DNA from: Olsenella sp.
Lineage (GTDB): Bacteria > Actinomycetota > Coriobacteriia > Coriobacteriales > Atopobiaceae
DNA: 64,000 bases
Assembly: GCA_022648325.1 (NCBI GenBank)
Contig: JALCMG010000010.1
Location: forward strand, 34,482 to 98,481
Direction of reading: 5' to 3'
The translations under genes and the position numbers were made by a program. Of the stretch, positions 26,821 through 34,709 are shown one piece after another; positions within the stretch are counted from its first letter, which is position 1, and every line of letters starts with the position of its first letter. Below the pieces are notes generated by a model. That model was not told the DNA's origin. It saw only the letters and a list, made by a program, of their open reading frames with translations, and made no database searches.

Positions 26821-27099
26821 ATGGCAGTCACCAAGGAGCGTAAGGCCGAGCTCATCAAGCAGTACGGCAAGGACGAGAAGGACTCCGGCTCCGCCGCAGT
26901 CCAGGTTGCCCTGCTAACCGAGCGCATCAAGGGCCTCACCGAGCACATGAAGTCCCACAAGAAGGACTTCCACACCCGTCGCGGCCTGCTCATGCTCGTC
27001 GGTAAGCGGCGTCGCCTGCTCTCCTACATCAAGGCTCGGGACATCGAGGAGTACCGTTCCCTCATCAAGAGCCTCGGCATCCGCGACAACATTCAGTAA
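26821..27099 (+). CDS. rpsO: 30S ribosomal protein S15
   Basis: Primary 16S rRNA binder of the 30S platform. The 92-residue protein is slightly longer than usual at the N-terminus but has the family core ([39 protein letters not shown]). GAAAGGGG precedes the ATG. It is followed by a GC-rich hairpin and then pnp, the conserved rpsO-pnp arrangement. Confidence 0.97.
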   Translation: MAVTKERKAELIKQYGKDEKDSGSAAVQVALLTERIKGLTEHMKSHKKDFHTRRGLLMLVGKRRRLLSYIKARDIEEYRSLIKSLGIRDNIQ

Positions 27100-27106
27100 G
27101 TGTTCT

Positions 27107-27131
27107 AAGGGGGCGCCTGCGGGCGCCCCTT
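27107..27131 (+). terminator. Hairpin between rpsO and pnp
   Basis: GGGGGCGCC pairs with GGCGCCCC around TGC, followed by TTGCATG. There is almost no T-run, so this is a weak or processing hairpin rather than a full terminator. Confidence 0.5.
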
Positions 27132-27145
27132 GCATGTGCGCCCGA

Positions 27146-27240
27146 GAGAAGCGAGGGCGCGCCGCGGGCGTGCGATGCGTCGCACACGCACTTCTCGTCT
27201 CCGCGTATGGTGCGGAGGCCCGCTAGACGGCCCGTCTGCA
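27146..27240 (+). promoter_or_regulatory. Structured pnp leader, possible PNPase autoregulation site
   Basis: GAGAAG at 27146-27151 can pair with CTTCTC at 27191-27196, enclosing the perfect stem GTGCGA-TGCG-TCGCAC (27170-27185). A further stem CTCCGC...GCGGAG and a GACGG...CGTC follow before the ribosome binding site. In E. coli an RNase III-cut hairpin at this place mediates PNPase self-control; a similar role is inferred. Confidence 0.4.
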
Positions 27241-27269
27241 ATGGGGCAGGCGGAGATAAGAGGAAACGT

Positions 27270-29510
27270 ATGACAAAGGTTACGCACGAGTTCGACCTCT
27301 ACGGTAAGCACTACGCACTCGAAGCGGGCGAGCTCGCAAAGCAGGCCACGGGCGCCTGCCTGGTAAAGTGCGGGGACTCAACCGTCCTCGTGACCGCCGT
27401 GGTCTCGAGGGAGCGCAAGGACTACGACTTCTTCCCCCTGACGGTGGACTTCATCGAGAAGATGTACGCCGTGGGGCGCATCCCCGGTGGCTACCTCAAG
27501 CGCGAGGCAAGGCCCTCCGAGAAGGCAACCCTCACCGCGCGCATGATCGACCGCCCGCTGCGTCCGTCATTCCCCGACGGCTTCCGCAACGAGGTGCAGG
27601 TCGTTGCAACACCGCTTGTGGCCGACCAGATTCACTCCGTCGACACCATCTGCGTCATGGGTGCAAGCGCCGCCCTCACCGTTGGTGGCGTGCCCTTCGA
27701 GGGCCCGCTCGCCTGCGTGCGCATTGGTCGCAACCCCGAGACTGGCGAGTTCCTCGTCAACCCCACCTACGAGGAGCGCGACACCTCCGACCTCGACCTC
27801 GAGCTTGCTGGCTCGTCCACGTTCATCTCCATGCTCGAGGCTGGTGCCAAGGAGATCAGCGAGGAGGACATGCTCGCCGCTATGGCGTTTGGTCAGGAGG
27901 CCATCGCAGCCTTCTGCGAGGAGGAGAAGAAGTTCTTCGCCAAGTGGGAGGAGGCCAACGGCCACATCGTCAAGAAGGAATACGTCCTTGACGAGCCCAT
28001 CCCCGAGGTCCACGACCGCATCTTCGCCCACTTCGACGAGATGAGCGCCGCCCTCAAGGATGCCGACAAGCTCTCCCGCATGGGCAAGGTCGAGGCACTC
28101 AAGGAGTCCATCAAGGCCGAGTTCTCCGAGGACGAGCAGGCTCAGTGGAGCCGCGCCATCGCCGTCGAGCTCAAGGGCCTCGAGAAGCACGCCATGCGCA
28201 AGATGGTCGTCGAGACCGGCGAGCGCGTCGACGGCCGCACTCCCACCGAGATTCGTCCGATCATGGTCAAGCCCGACTACCTGCCGCTGGTTCATGGCTC
28301 CGGCCTCTTCCAGCGCGGCCAGACCCAGGTGCTCTCCATCTGCACGCTGGGCATGCTCAACGAGTGGCAGCGCCTCGACACCATCGAGCCCGTCGATGGC
28401 AAGCGCTACATCCACCACTACAACTTCCCGCCCTACTGCACCGGCGAGACCGGCCGCATGGGCAGCCCCAAGCGCCGCGAGATCGGCCATGGCGCCCTCG
28501 CCGAGCGCGCCCTTCTCCCGGTGATTCCCTCCGAGGAGGAGTTCCCCTACGCCATCCGCGTTGTCTCCGAGGTCATGGAGTCCAACGGCTCCAGCTCGAT
28601 GGCTTCCACCTGCGGCTCCACGCTCGCGCTCATGGATGCCGGCGTGCCCATCAAGCGTCCGGTCTCTGGCGTTGCCATGGGCCTCATCCAGGAGGAGGGC
28701 AAGACCGTCGTCCTCACCGACATCCAGGGCCTCGAAGACTTCCTCGGCGACATGGACTTCAAGGTGTGCGGCACCACCAAGGGCATCACGGCCATGCAGA
28801 TGGACAACAAGGCCACCGGCCTCACGCCCGAGATCCTGCGCAAGGCCCTCATGCAGGCTCACGAGGGCCGTATGTTCATCCTCGACAAGATGCTCGAGCA
28901 GATTCCCGCGCCGCGCGAGCACGCCAAGGACACCGCTCCCCAGATCATCAGCCTCCAGATCCCCACGGACAAGATCCGCGACGTCATCGGCTCCGGCGGC
29001 AAGGTCATCCGTGGCATCCAGGAGGACACCGGCGCCACGGTGGACATCCAGGAGGACGGCACCATCTTCATCGCCGGCACCAACGGCGCTGGCGAGGCTG
29101 CTGCCGAGCGCATCAAGGCCATCGTTAAGGTCCCCGAGGTGGGGGAGGAGTACACCGGCCGAGTTGTGGGCATCCAGCCCTTCGGCGCCTTCGTCGAGCT
29201 TCTGCCCGGCAAGGATGGTCTGCTCCACATCTCCCGTGTTGCCGAGGGCCGCGTAGACAAGGTCGAGGACGTGCTCAACATCGGTGACGAGGTCCGCGTG
29301 AAGGTCCTCGAGGTCGACGAGAAGGGCAAGATCTCCCTCGATCGCCTGGATAAGCCCGAGGCTGCCGCCGGCTCTGGCCACAACGGCCATGACGAGTCCA
29401 ACGGTCACGGGCGCTCCGGCGAGCGCCGTACCCGCGCGCGCCGTCATCCCGGTGACCGTGGCGAGGGCGGCGAGAAGCGCCAGCCGCGCCGTCACCACGA
29501 GGCACAGTAG
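27270..29510 (+). CDS. pnp: Polyribonucleotide nucleotidyltransferase (PNPase)
   Basis: Phosphate-dependent 3'-5' exoribonuclease of mRNA decay. The 746-residue protein has two RNase PH domains (about 10-145 and 315-450; motifs GGYLKREARPSEKATLTARMI, and CGSTLALMDAGVP in the second), an alpha-helical linker, a KH domain (IRDVIGSGGKVIRGIQEDTG) and an S1 domain (EEYTGRVVGIQPFGAFVELL). An unusual His/Arg/Gly-rich tail of about 45 residues follows S1 and may bind RNA or partners. ATG at 27270 follows AAGAGGAAA. Confidence 0.97.
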   Translation: MTKVTHEFDLYGKHYALEAGELAKQATGACLVKCGDSTVLVTAVVSRERKDYDFFPLTVDFIEKMYAVGRIPGGYLKREARPSEKATLTARMIDRPLRPSFPDGFRNEVQVVATPLVADQIHSVDTICVMGASAALTVGGVPFEGPLACVRIGRNPETGEFLVNPTYEERDTSDLDLELAGSSTFISMLEAGAKEISEEDMLAAMAFGQEAIAAFCEEEKKFFAKWEEANGHIVKKEYVLDEPIPEVHDRIFAHFDEMSAALKDADKLSRMGKVEALKESIKAEFSEDEQAQWSRAIAVELKGLEKHAMRKMVVETGERVDGRTPTEIRPIMVKPDYLPLVHGSGLFQRGQTQVLSICTLGMLNEWQRLDTIEPVDGKRYIHHYNFPPYCTGETGRMGSPKRREIGHGALAERALLPVIPSEEEFPYAIRVVSEVMESNGSSSMASTCGSTLALMDAGVPIKRPVSGVAMGLIQEEGKTVVLTDIQGLEDFLGDMDFKVCGTTKGITAMQMDNKATGLTPEILRKALMQAHEGRMFILDKMLEQIPAPREHAKDTAPQIISLQIPTDKIRDVIGSGGKVIRGIQEDTGATVDIQEDGTIFIAGTNGAGEAAAERIKAIVKVPEVGEEYTGRVVGIQPFGAFVELLPGKDGLLHISRVAEGRVDKVEDVLNIGDEVRVKVLEVDEKGKISLDRLDKPEAAAGSGHNGHDESNGHGRSGERRTRARRHPGDRGEGGEKRQPRRHHEAQ

Positions 29511-29538
29511 GCCTTCTCGGCTCATAGCTTTATTACAG

Positions 29539-29570
29539 CGGGCGGCACCCCAGAGGGTGTCGCCCGTTTG
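29539..29570 (+). terminator. Terminator after pnp
   Basis: CGGGCGGCACCC (29539-29550) pairs with GGGTGTCGCCCG (29555-29566) around CAGA, with one G-T pair, then TTTGG. It closes the rpsO-pnp unit and marks the left edge of the accessory island. Confidence 0.75.
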
Positions 29571-29573
29571 GTA

Positions 29574-29635
29574 CTAAAGGCTTTAGCCTGTGTCGCACGC
29601 AGCGCGGCACAAAAAGCCACCCGCTCAGCGGGTGG
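29574..29635. repeat. Hairpin pair at the left edge of the accessory island
   Basis: CTAAAG-G-CTTTAG (29574-29586) is followed by CCACCCGCT-C-AGCGGGTGG (29617-29635). The second hairpin recurs with one changed loop base at 34401-34421. Subterminal imperfect hairpins of this kind are typical of IS200/IS605 ends, but no transposase lies here. Confidence 0.6.
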
Positions 29636-29787
29636 ACGGCACTGGTGCTATGCAACGAAACCCCCTCCCCCCCAGGATGGCGGTTGCTCGGGTCGCCGGC
29701 CGCGGGAGGAAGGAGAGCGCCATGGTGCAGAGGGCCAACGGCCTCGCGCGCGCCAAGCGGACGCGCAAGTTTATCGGAGAAAGAGAG

Positions 29788-30117
29788 ATGGAATGTCCAG
29801 ATTTATTGCCTCTTGGATCGGTGGTACGCATCAGGGGCAACGACAAGACTCTCATGGTCATCTCGCGGGCCGTGGTCGTGAAAGATGATGAGAGGCAGTT
29901 CTACTACGACTACGGCTGCTGCTTGTGGCCGGAGGGGCTCATGTCGGACGCCGTCGTTTACTGCAACGACAACGCCGTCGAGGAGGTCCTCTTCAGGGGC
30001 CTGGAGAACGACGACGAGCGAAAACTGAAGAAGGAAATAGTACAGGCAGTTGCCTCGCTCGACATCCCCAAGGGAGCGCCCGGTCCGCTCAGTGTCGAAG
30101 GGGTGATCGGTAAATGA
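29788..30117 (+). CDS. DUF4176 protein, type VII secretion-associated
   Basis: A 109-residue soluble protein matching DUF4176 by its opening LLPLGSVVRIRGNDKTLMVI and the later YYDYGCCLWPEG and NDNAVEEVLFRGLENDDE. DUF4176 genes sit beside LXG toxins and other T7SS substrates and are probably chaperone or adaptor proteins. ATG at 29788 places the domain at the N-terminus as in homologues, with GGAG eight bases upstream. An ATG at 29722 with a stronger site (GGAGGAAGGAGAG) would add 22 basic residues and cannot be excluded. The stop overlaps the next ATG. It is first in a coupled operon of five. Confidence 0.8.
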   Translation: MECPDLLPLGSVVRIRGNDKTLMVISRAVVVKDDERQFYYDYGCCLWPEGLMSDAVVYCNDNAVEEVLFRGLENDDERKLKKEIVQAVASLDIPKGAPGPLSVEGVIGK

Positions 30118-30521
30118 GCTCCTCGAACGATGAGGCCTACAGTATGATTGACAGGCTGCGGGGCTGGATTGACGACGCGAATGCGACGATGAGCGCCAAC
30201 AGAGAGAAGATCGCGAGGCTCGAGGAGGCATCGTCTCTCCTTAAGCAGGAGTATGAGAACTCTGAGAGAACCAAGTCGGAATTAACAAACTACGACTACT
30301 ACGCGGATTACCTGTGGTCAGGAAACAAGCGCAATGACTATGACTCCAAGAAGGAGGACGCCGCCACCAAGGCTAACGCGTTCGATGACGCGATCCTGAC
30401 GGCTAGACAGTCGATAGAGACGAAGAAGTCCGAGCTCTCGGCATCGAACTTCGACCTAGCCGGGTGCGTCGAGTCGTGGGGCAGCCAGATAGGCGACTGT
30501 TGGGACAAGATTACGAACTAG
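30114..30521 (+). CDS. DUF5082-like (YwqH-type) coiled-coil protein
   Basis: A 135-residue all-helical protein with two long charged helices (about 18-50 and 80-115) and a C-terminal Trp-containing segment (CVESWGSQIGDCWDKI). Size, helicity and position between DUF4176 and an ESX-like protein match YwqH/DUF5082 proteins, which accompany LXG toxins and probably act as secretion partners. There is no signal peptide. The ATG overlaps the DUF4176 stop. Family assignment is by architecture and context and is moderate. Confidence 0.65.
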   Translation: MSSSNDEAYSMIDRLRGWIDDANATMSANREKIARLEEASSLLKQEYENSERTKSELTNYDYYADYLWSGNKRNDYDSKKEDAATKANAFDDAILTARQSIETKKSELSASNFDLAGCVESWGSQIGDCWDKITN

Positions 30522-30534
30522 GGAGGCAATCACA

Positions 30535-30825
30535 ATGGCGATAGAAATGGCTGCTGGCACCATCGAGATTGACGGCGACGCGCTTTCCGCCGCGCAGCCG
30601 ATGTGCGCTGGCTCCGGGGAGACGCTGGCGGGGCAGGTGACGGACGTCCCGGGGCTGTCCGGGACGTCGGAGGCGCTCTCGGCGTTCCTGGACGAGTGGG
30701 AGAGGGTCAACGGCCTCGTACGGCGCTACGCCTCGGTAATCGGGAAGGACTCGGACTCCCTCCTCGAGGCGATTGAGCAGTTCAGGGGCTGGGACGCGGA
30801 CACCGCCTCCAAGGAGCGTGCATGA
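30535..30825 (+). CDS. Small ESX/WXG100-like helical protein
   Basis: The protein has 96 residues with no signal peptide. An N-terminal part rich in small residues is followed by a long amphipathic helix (SAFLDEWERVNGLVRRYASVIG). It lacks a Trp-X-Gly turn, so it is not a classic EsxA, but length and context fit the YwqI/DUF5344 type of T7SS partner. GGGAGG lies eight bases before the ATG. Its stop overlaps the ATG of the next gene. The precise family is uncertain. Confidence 0.6.
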   Translation: MAIEMAAGTIEIDGDALSAAQPMCAGSGETLAGQVTDVPGLSGTSEALSAFLDEWERVNGLVRRYASVIGKDSDSLLEAIEQFRGWDADTASKERA

Positions 30826-31289
30826 TGGCCGCACGGCACCTCCCCACGGGGGAGAGGAAAAAGGAGGATCCGACGGGCGACAAGCCGGGCTACGATTTCA
30901 CGAGGGGCAGCCTCACGTTGCGTATGAGAATCGTAGGAATCGCCCTGGTCATCGGAGGCGTCATCGATTGGCAAGCGTCGTTTGAGCAGTATAACTTCGA
31001 GATGAGCCTCATAGCTCTCGGCCATGAGGGGGAAACGGCTCCTTACATCTGCGGGATGGCGCTCGCCGCCGCCCTCCTCGCGCTCGCGGTGATCGTGCTC
31101 CTCGCACCCAGGAGGCCGTCCTTGGGGAGGCCCGCGAGCGTCATGTCCGTCGCCATCGCTATCGCCTGTTTGGCGATGACGGCCTGCTTCATTCGCCTGG
31201 GCGACGCTGAGGTCGCCAGGGTCTTCGTTTTTTACGCTATCGCGGGCGTGCTGTGCCGCAACGTGATCAGACAGGGAAAGGTTGCATGA
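30822..31289 (+). CDS. Four-helix membrane protein of the T7SS-like operon
   Basis: No family recognised. The 155-residue protein has a charged cytoplasmic N-terminus (GERKKEDPTGDKPGYDF), then four predicted membrane segments at about 35-50, 75-95, 103-122 and 130-146. It is translationally coupled on both sides (ATGA overlaps). A degenerate copy lies at 31849-32290, so the family was duplicated within this island. A role in immunity or in membrane delivery of the linked effector is inferred only from context. Confidence 0.65.
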   Translation: MMAARHLPTGERKKEDPTGDKPGYDFTRGSLTLRMRIVGIALVIGGVIDWQASFEQYNFEMSLIALGHEGETAPYICGMALAAALLALAVIVLLAPRRPSLGRPASVMSVAIAIACLAMTACFIRLGDAEVARVFVFYAIAGVLCRNVIRQGKVA

Positions 31290-31612
31290 TGGGATGGGAC
31301 ATCTCGATTGAGGAAGCGGAAAACATAGCCGACTGGACCAACCAGTCGTTCAGCAACATCAATGATACGGGTCTCGCGAGCATAACCGCCGCATCGGATA
31401 ACTTGTCTAATCTTGGATCCGAGTTCAACGGCGCGACCGCCGGCGCGGTCAAGGGCTATTGGTCTGAGGTTCACGGTCGCATGGTCGCCGCCCTGAGCGC
31501 TGCGGTCCAGCAGCTGGCGGTGAGCTGCTCTGCTTCATCGAGTTCGATTCGGCGGAGGGAATCCATTCCGCCCGCTTCAAGCAGGATGAGATCAGATCGG
31601 CGTCAGGCTTGA
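31286..31612 (+). pseudogene. LXG/WXG-like effector N-terminus, truncated
   Basis: The first ~75 residues (MMGWDISIEEAENIADW ... GAVKGYWSEVHGRMV) are helical and carry a YWxEVHxRMV segment typical of the N-terminal secretion domain of LXG-type polymorphic toxins. After about 31510 the frame becomes a Ser/Arg-rich tail without homology and stops at 31612, while another frame reads sensibly (CFIEFDSAEGIHSARF). The toxin body is missing, so this is a decayed effector gene. The ATG overlaps the stop of the membrane protein, showing it was the last gene of the operon. Confidence 0.6.
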
Positions 31613-31840
31613 CGACGAGGATGGGTCCGGCTTCGATGACAGGCTGAGGCAATCGATGCGAGATCGATTCAATCGCCGAGCTTTCTTCCCACCCCAATAA
31701 GAAGAGGGCGTCCGACAGAGCTTTGCCTTACGATCCGGATGCGTCGGTAGAGATCGATACGATTCTGTCAGGTCTGGAAATTGGCTATGATTTAAGCAGG
31801 CAGTTCGTAAGATGACGGTTATGGCATCGTTAGCGGAGAC
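31500..31840 (+). pseudogene. Remnant coding sequence after the truncated LXG gene
   Basis: No intact ORF. One frame reads CFIEFDSAEGIHSARFKQDE and, after a stop near 31650, ends with EIDTILSGLEIGYDLSRQFV before TGA near 31823. These look like parts of an immunity-type or accessory protein broken by a stop or frameshift. GC content falls below that of the core genes. Confidence 0.4.
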
Positions 31841-31848
31841 AGGAGACG

Positions 31849-32290
31849 ATGATGGATAAGGAAAGGCCTTCGAAAGGGGAGAGGAAGCCCGAGCCCGAAT
31901 ACCGGTTTGACGACCGGGGGTCGCGCATCTTTTTGACCGGCATGGGTGGCTGATGATCGCGCTCGGCGCCTTCCTCGCGGGCGACAGCATACACTACGCC
32001 TCATCGTTCGCAAGCGTGCCGAGGCTGACGTTCGCCGTGCCGTATATGGCCGGCCTGATCGTCCTCGACATCAGCCTGGCCCTTTCGGGCGCCTTCATGC
32101 TCGCGCTCAAGAGGAGGCCGGGGCTCGCGAAGGTCGCGAAGCGCGTCGTGTACGGCTCCTGCGCCATATTCGCCGTCGCCACCGCCCGGCCGGCGCGTCG
32201 GCGGGCGAGATCCCTTGGGGCACCGTCATCGGCTGCGTTACTGACGCTTACGTATTCCGCGCCGTCGTCGAGCGCGGCAGTGTGAGGTAA
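31849..32290 (+). pseudogene. Frameshifted paralogue of the four-helix membrane protein
   Basis: ATG at 31849 follows AGGAG and opens with MMDKERPSKGERKPEPEYRF, resembling the N-terminus at 30822. The frame breaks near 31945. A second frame from 31953 supplies three membrane segments (MIALGAFLAGDSIHY, AGLIVLDISLALSGAFML, VYGSCAIFAVA), and a further shift near 32170 restores a tail (DAYVFRAVVERGSVR) like the end of the first copy. Two frameshifts make it a pseudogene unless the assembly is wrong. Confidence 0.65.
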
Positions 32291-32419
32291 GGCGCGTCCG
32301 CGCTTCGCGTCGACGAATCTCGTGAAATGATGATGTCCCTCGTGCGATAGGGAATATGGGGAATAGCGATGGGACAGGGCAGGCTCACTGAAGGACGGGC
32401 CCAGAGGTGCTGATCGAGC

Positions 32420-32671
32420 ATGTATTGGTGGCCTGCCGAACTGTTTGCATCATCGCTAGCCAGAGAGGTTGCGATGGTTCTTTGGTTCAAGCAATTGGGC
32501 GATAGCAACAATTGCAGGCCGTTCTCATCAGCTGCGGTTACGACGTCGCTTAAGGAGAAGGAGCTCCTCTCGTCGCTCGAGCGTGGCATCCTGAAGAGAA
32601 TCGATCTTTCCATCCAGAACGCCAATGAGCGAAAGGCATCATCTGTTTCAGGAATTTGGAGCTCTGTCTGA
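32420..32671 (+). CDS. Hypothetical 83-residue protein upstream of the YD lipoprotein
   Basis: Not recognised. The product starts MYWWPAELFASSL and has a helical charged second half (SLKEKELLSSLERGILKRI). It lacks signal or membrane segments. Its TGA overlaps the ATG of the following lipoprotein gene (TGATG), which favours a real coupled gene. Codon use is less GC-rich than in neighbours and no strong ribosome binding site is seen, so it may be another remnant. Confidence 0.35.
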   Translation: MYWWPAELFASSLAREVAMVLWFKQLGDSNNCRPFSSAAVTTSLKEKELLSSLERGILKRIDLSIQNANERKASSVSGIWSSV

Positions 32672-33751
32672 TGGTACATATCGATACGATTACCGGAAAG
32701 TTAGTTCGTGCTGAGGAAGGCAACGCCTTGCCGACAGCGTGTCTTGCAATTGCAGGTGGGCTCACGGCACTCCTGCTTATGGTTTGTATGACAGGCTGCG
32801 AGCCTGGCGGTATGGTCTCGCACGGCTCGTCCTCCTTGCACTCCGCCCTCTGGGACGAGCCCGTGCCGGACGGTGGTGGGGCTATCCACGTGACCACCGA
32901 CTCGGACAGCTCCGGCTGGGCGACGTACCAGTTCGACGCCGAGGGGCGCCTGGCGGAGTCGGAGACCTACACCTCGGAGGGCGCGACGTGGAGCCTCAAG
33001 CGCTACTCTTACGACGATCAGGGTAGGATCTCCTCTATCACCGACAGCGGCGAGGGCGGCGGGCCGGATACCGCTGAGGACTTCGAGAGGCGCTACCGCT
33101 ACGAGGAACGCGAGGATGGCGGTTTCGACGTCGAAGTGCGCGACGGGAGCGGCGCGCTCACCGGCACTGCCAGCTACGACGCTGGGGGAAGAGTCCTCGA
33201 GAGCTCGGGAACCGACTCCCGCACCGTGTACGAGTACGACGGCCAAAGCCGCGTGACGTCGGAGCGGCGATACGATATCCGAAACGGCAGCGAAGGCCAT
33301 CGACTGGTACAACGAGCGGCACTATGAGTATGGCACGGACGAGAGGGGCGACTACCGGCGTACCTACTTCTTCGATCCCGACACCCACCAGGCCGACACC
33401 TGCTACACGTACCGGCTCGATTCCGAGGGGAATACGATCGAGGTCGTGGAGACCGAGCTCCAGAACGACGGCACATGGATGCCCACCGACTACCATAGGA
33501 TCTACACCTACGACGAGCCGGTGGAGCACCATCCCGGAACGGACGCGGTCTCCTCGATGACCGAGGTCTGCACCTCAAGAGACCCGCAGTTCTCGTACTC
33601 CTCTACGACTGCCTACGACGAGACGGGGAATCCCTTGTCATACACCTACACGACAGCGAATGCGACCTCTACGAGCACGGCAGAGTACCGGGGCTCGACA
33701 CCCGCAGGCTTCCTCGATGACCGGCTCTTCTCCACCTTCAAGACGCCGTAG
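32671..33751 (+). pseudogene. YD/RHS-repeat lipoprotein gene with a frameshift
   Basis: Starts at 32671 with GGAG nine bases upstream. A hydrophobic segment ends in VCMTGC, a lipobox placing the Cys at about residue 43. Then come YD-type repeats (YQFDAEGRLAESETY, YSYDDQGRIS, YEYDGQSRV). Near 33270 the frame shifts by +1; the next frame continues the same repeat style (YTYRLDSEGN, YHRIYTYDEP, AYDETGNPLSYTY) to a stop at 33749-33751. It would otherwise be a ~360-residue surface lipoprotein. The shift may be real decay, phase-variation-like slippage or a sequencing error; no long homopolymer is present. Confidence 0.65.
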
Positions 33752-33800
33752 GCTATGTTGCTGCTGGCTGGGGCATCGCATATAGGAGGAGTCGTGCAGC

Positions 33801-34140
33801 TCAGGATTCCGAGTCATCGGGATCCATCGGGTCCACAATGTATTCCACAGGCGCGGCATCCTTGTGCTCCGCATGAATCACATAAGTGTAGCCGTCGCTC
33901 TCCTGCATGCGCGTTGCGAGCCTGCCGTCCTCATCGTACGTCCATATGTCCGCATCCGACTGCGCGGGGTCGCTCCACACCGACGTCTCCGTCTTCTTGG
34001 ATATTGTATCCGTACAGGGGAAGTACCCGACCTACGCATCTTTGAGTAGATAGTGGTCTCGCCGTCGGCAGCCCATGTCCTGTCTTCCTGCAGGCCGTAG
34101 TGTGTCGACTCGATCTCTTTGTTCACGCTAACGTGTGAAA
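33801..34140 (-). pseudogene. 3' remnant of a second YD-repeat protein, converging
   Basis: On the - strand the frame NKEIESTHYGLQEDRTWAAD runs to about 34030. After a frameshift a second frame reads WTYDEDGRLATRMQESDGYT and ends PMDPDDSES at TGA 33803-33801. The WTYDEDGRL repeat resembles those of the + strand lipoprotein, so a related gene once faced it tail to tail. The 5' part is gone. Confidence 0.55.
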
Positions 34141-34347
34141 CGAACGGGTGCTGTTTTGTGAAACGAGGGGTTGACGAAACACAGGGGCCGCGATCGCGAG
34201 GCACGTCCGGGGGCAGGGGCGGGCGGGCATCGCCCTGGGCCGGCCGGGCGTCAGGGGGTATGCGGACCCGTTCAAGAAATAGCCTGGAGGAGCCCGTTTG
34301 ACGGGCACGCCACGAGTCAAGCGGCCATCGGGCCTGAGCGAAGCGAG

Positions 34348-34421
34348 GGCCAGGGACTTGAGTCCCTGGCCGGTTGTTCAGGGTTATACCCTAAGAGCAA
34401 ACCACCCGCTGAGCGGGTGGT
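34348..34421 (+). repeat. Cluster of three perfect hairpins, IS200/IS605 right-end-like
   Basis: GGCCAGGGACT-TG-AGTCCCTGGCC (34348-34371), AGGGT-TAT-ACCCT (34380-34392) and ACCACCCGCT-G-AGCGGGTGGT (34401-34421). The last repeats the hairpin at 29617-29635. Right ends of IS200/IS605 elements carry such subterminal hairpins and encode the omega RNA of TnpB. No transposase is adjacent, so this would be a solo end or a structured RNA. Confidence 0.6.
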
Positions 34422-34591
34422 CATGATTGGTGAGGCGGATTCGGACACATAACAGTGTCAACTTATCTGAAAATGTCCAAGTTCGTCTCAACAGTCTTGG
34501 CAGCGTTCAGCCGAGAAGGAACAGGCGGCTTGCCGCGTTGCTATCCGTCCGCAATCATCATGGAGCCTCGCCACGTGGCCCTTGGCTTGGC

Positions 34592-34597
34592 TACAAT
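34592..34597 (+). promoter_or_regulatory. Putative rnj -10 box
   Basis: TACAAT about 150 bases before the rnj ATG; the -35 region is not consensus. It implies a leader of about 145 bases. Confidence 0.4.
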
Positions 34598-34681
34598 AGA
34601 TTAGCTAGAGCATCGGCGCCCCCCGGAGCGCAGACGCATTTCACCGTAGCTGTTGCGGCTGGTGGCGCTCTGCCATCAGGA

Positions 34682-34709
34682 CCGCTCACTATATAGCGGC
34701 AAATGCCGC
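34682..34709 (+). promoter_or_regulatory. Two mutually exclusive hairpins in the rnj leader
   Basis: CCGCT (34682-34686) can pair with AGCGG (34695-34699), or GCGGCA (34696-34701) with TGCCGC (34704-34709). They share 34696-34699, so only one can form. They end about 17 bases before the ribosome binding site (AAAGGAA). Confidence 0.4.

Noticed and set aside
27567..29525. A 652-codon open frame antisense to pnp
   Set aside because: Same reason: it mirrors PNPase codons, lacks a ribosome binding site and has a low-complexity Leu/Val/Asp/Gly composition.
34171..34452. ORF of 93 codons over the GC-rich part left of the hairpin cluster, possibly a TnpB tail
   Set aside because: Only a vague Gly/Arg/Pro-rich likeness to TnpB C-termini; no zinc ribbon or RuvC motif is present, so it is not reported as a gene.
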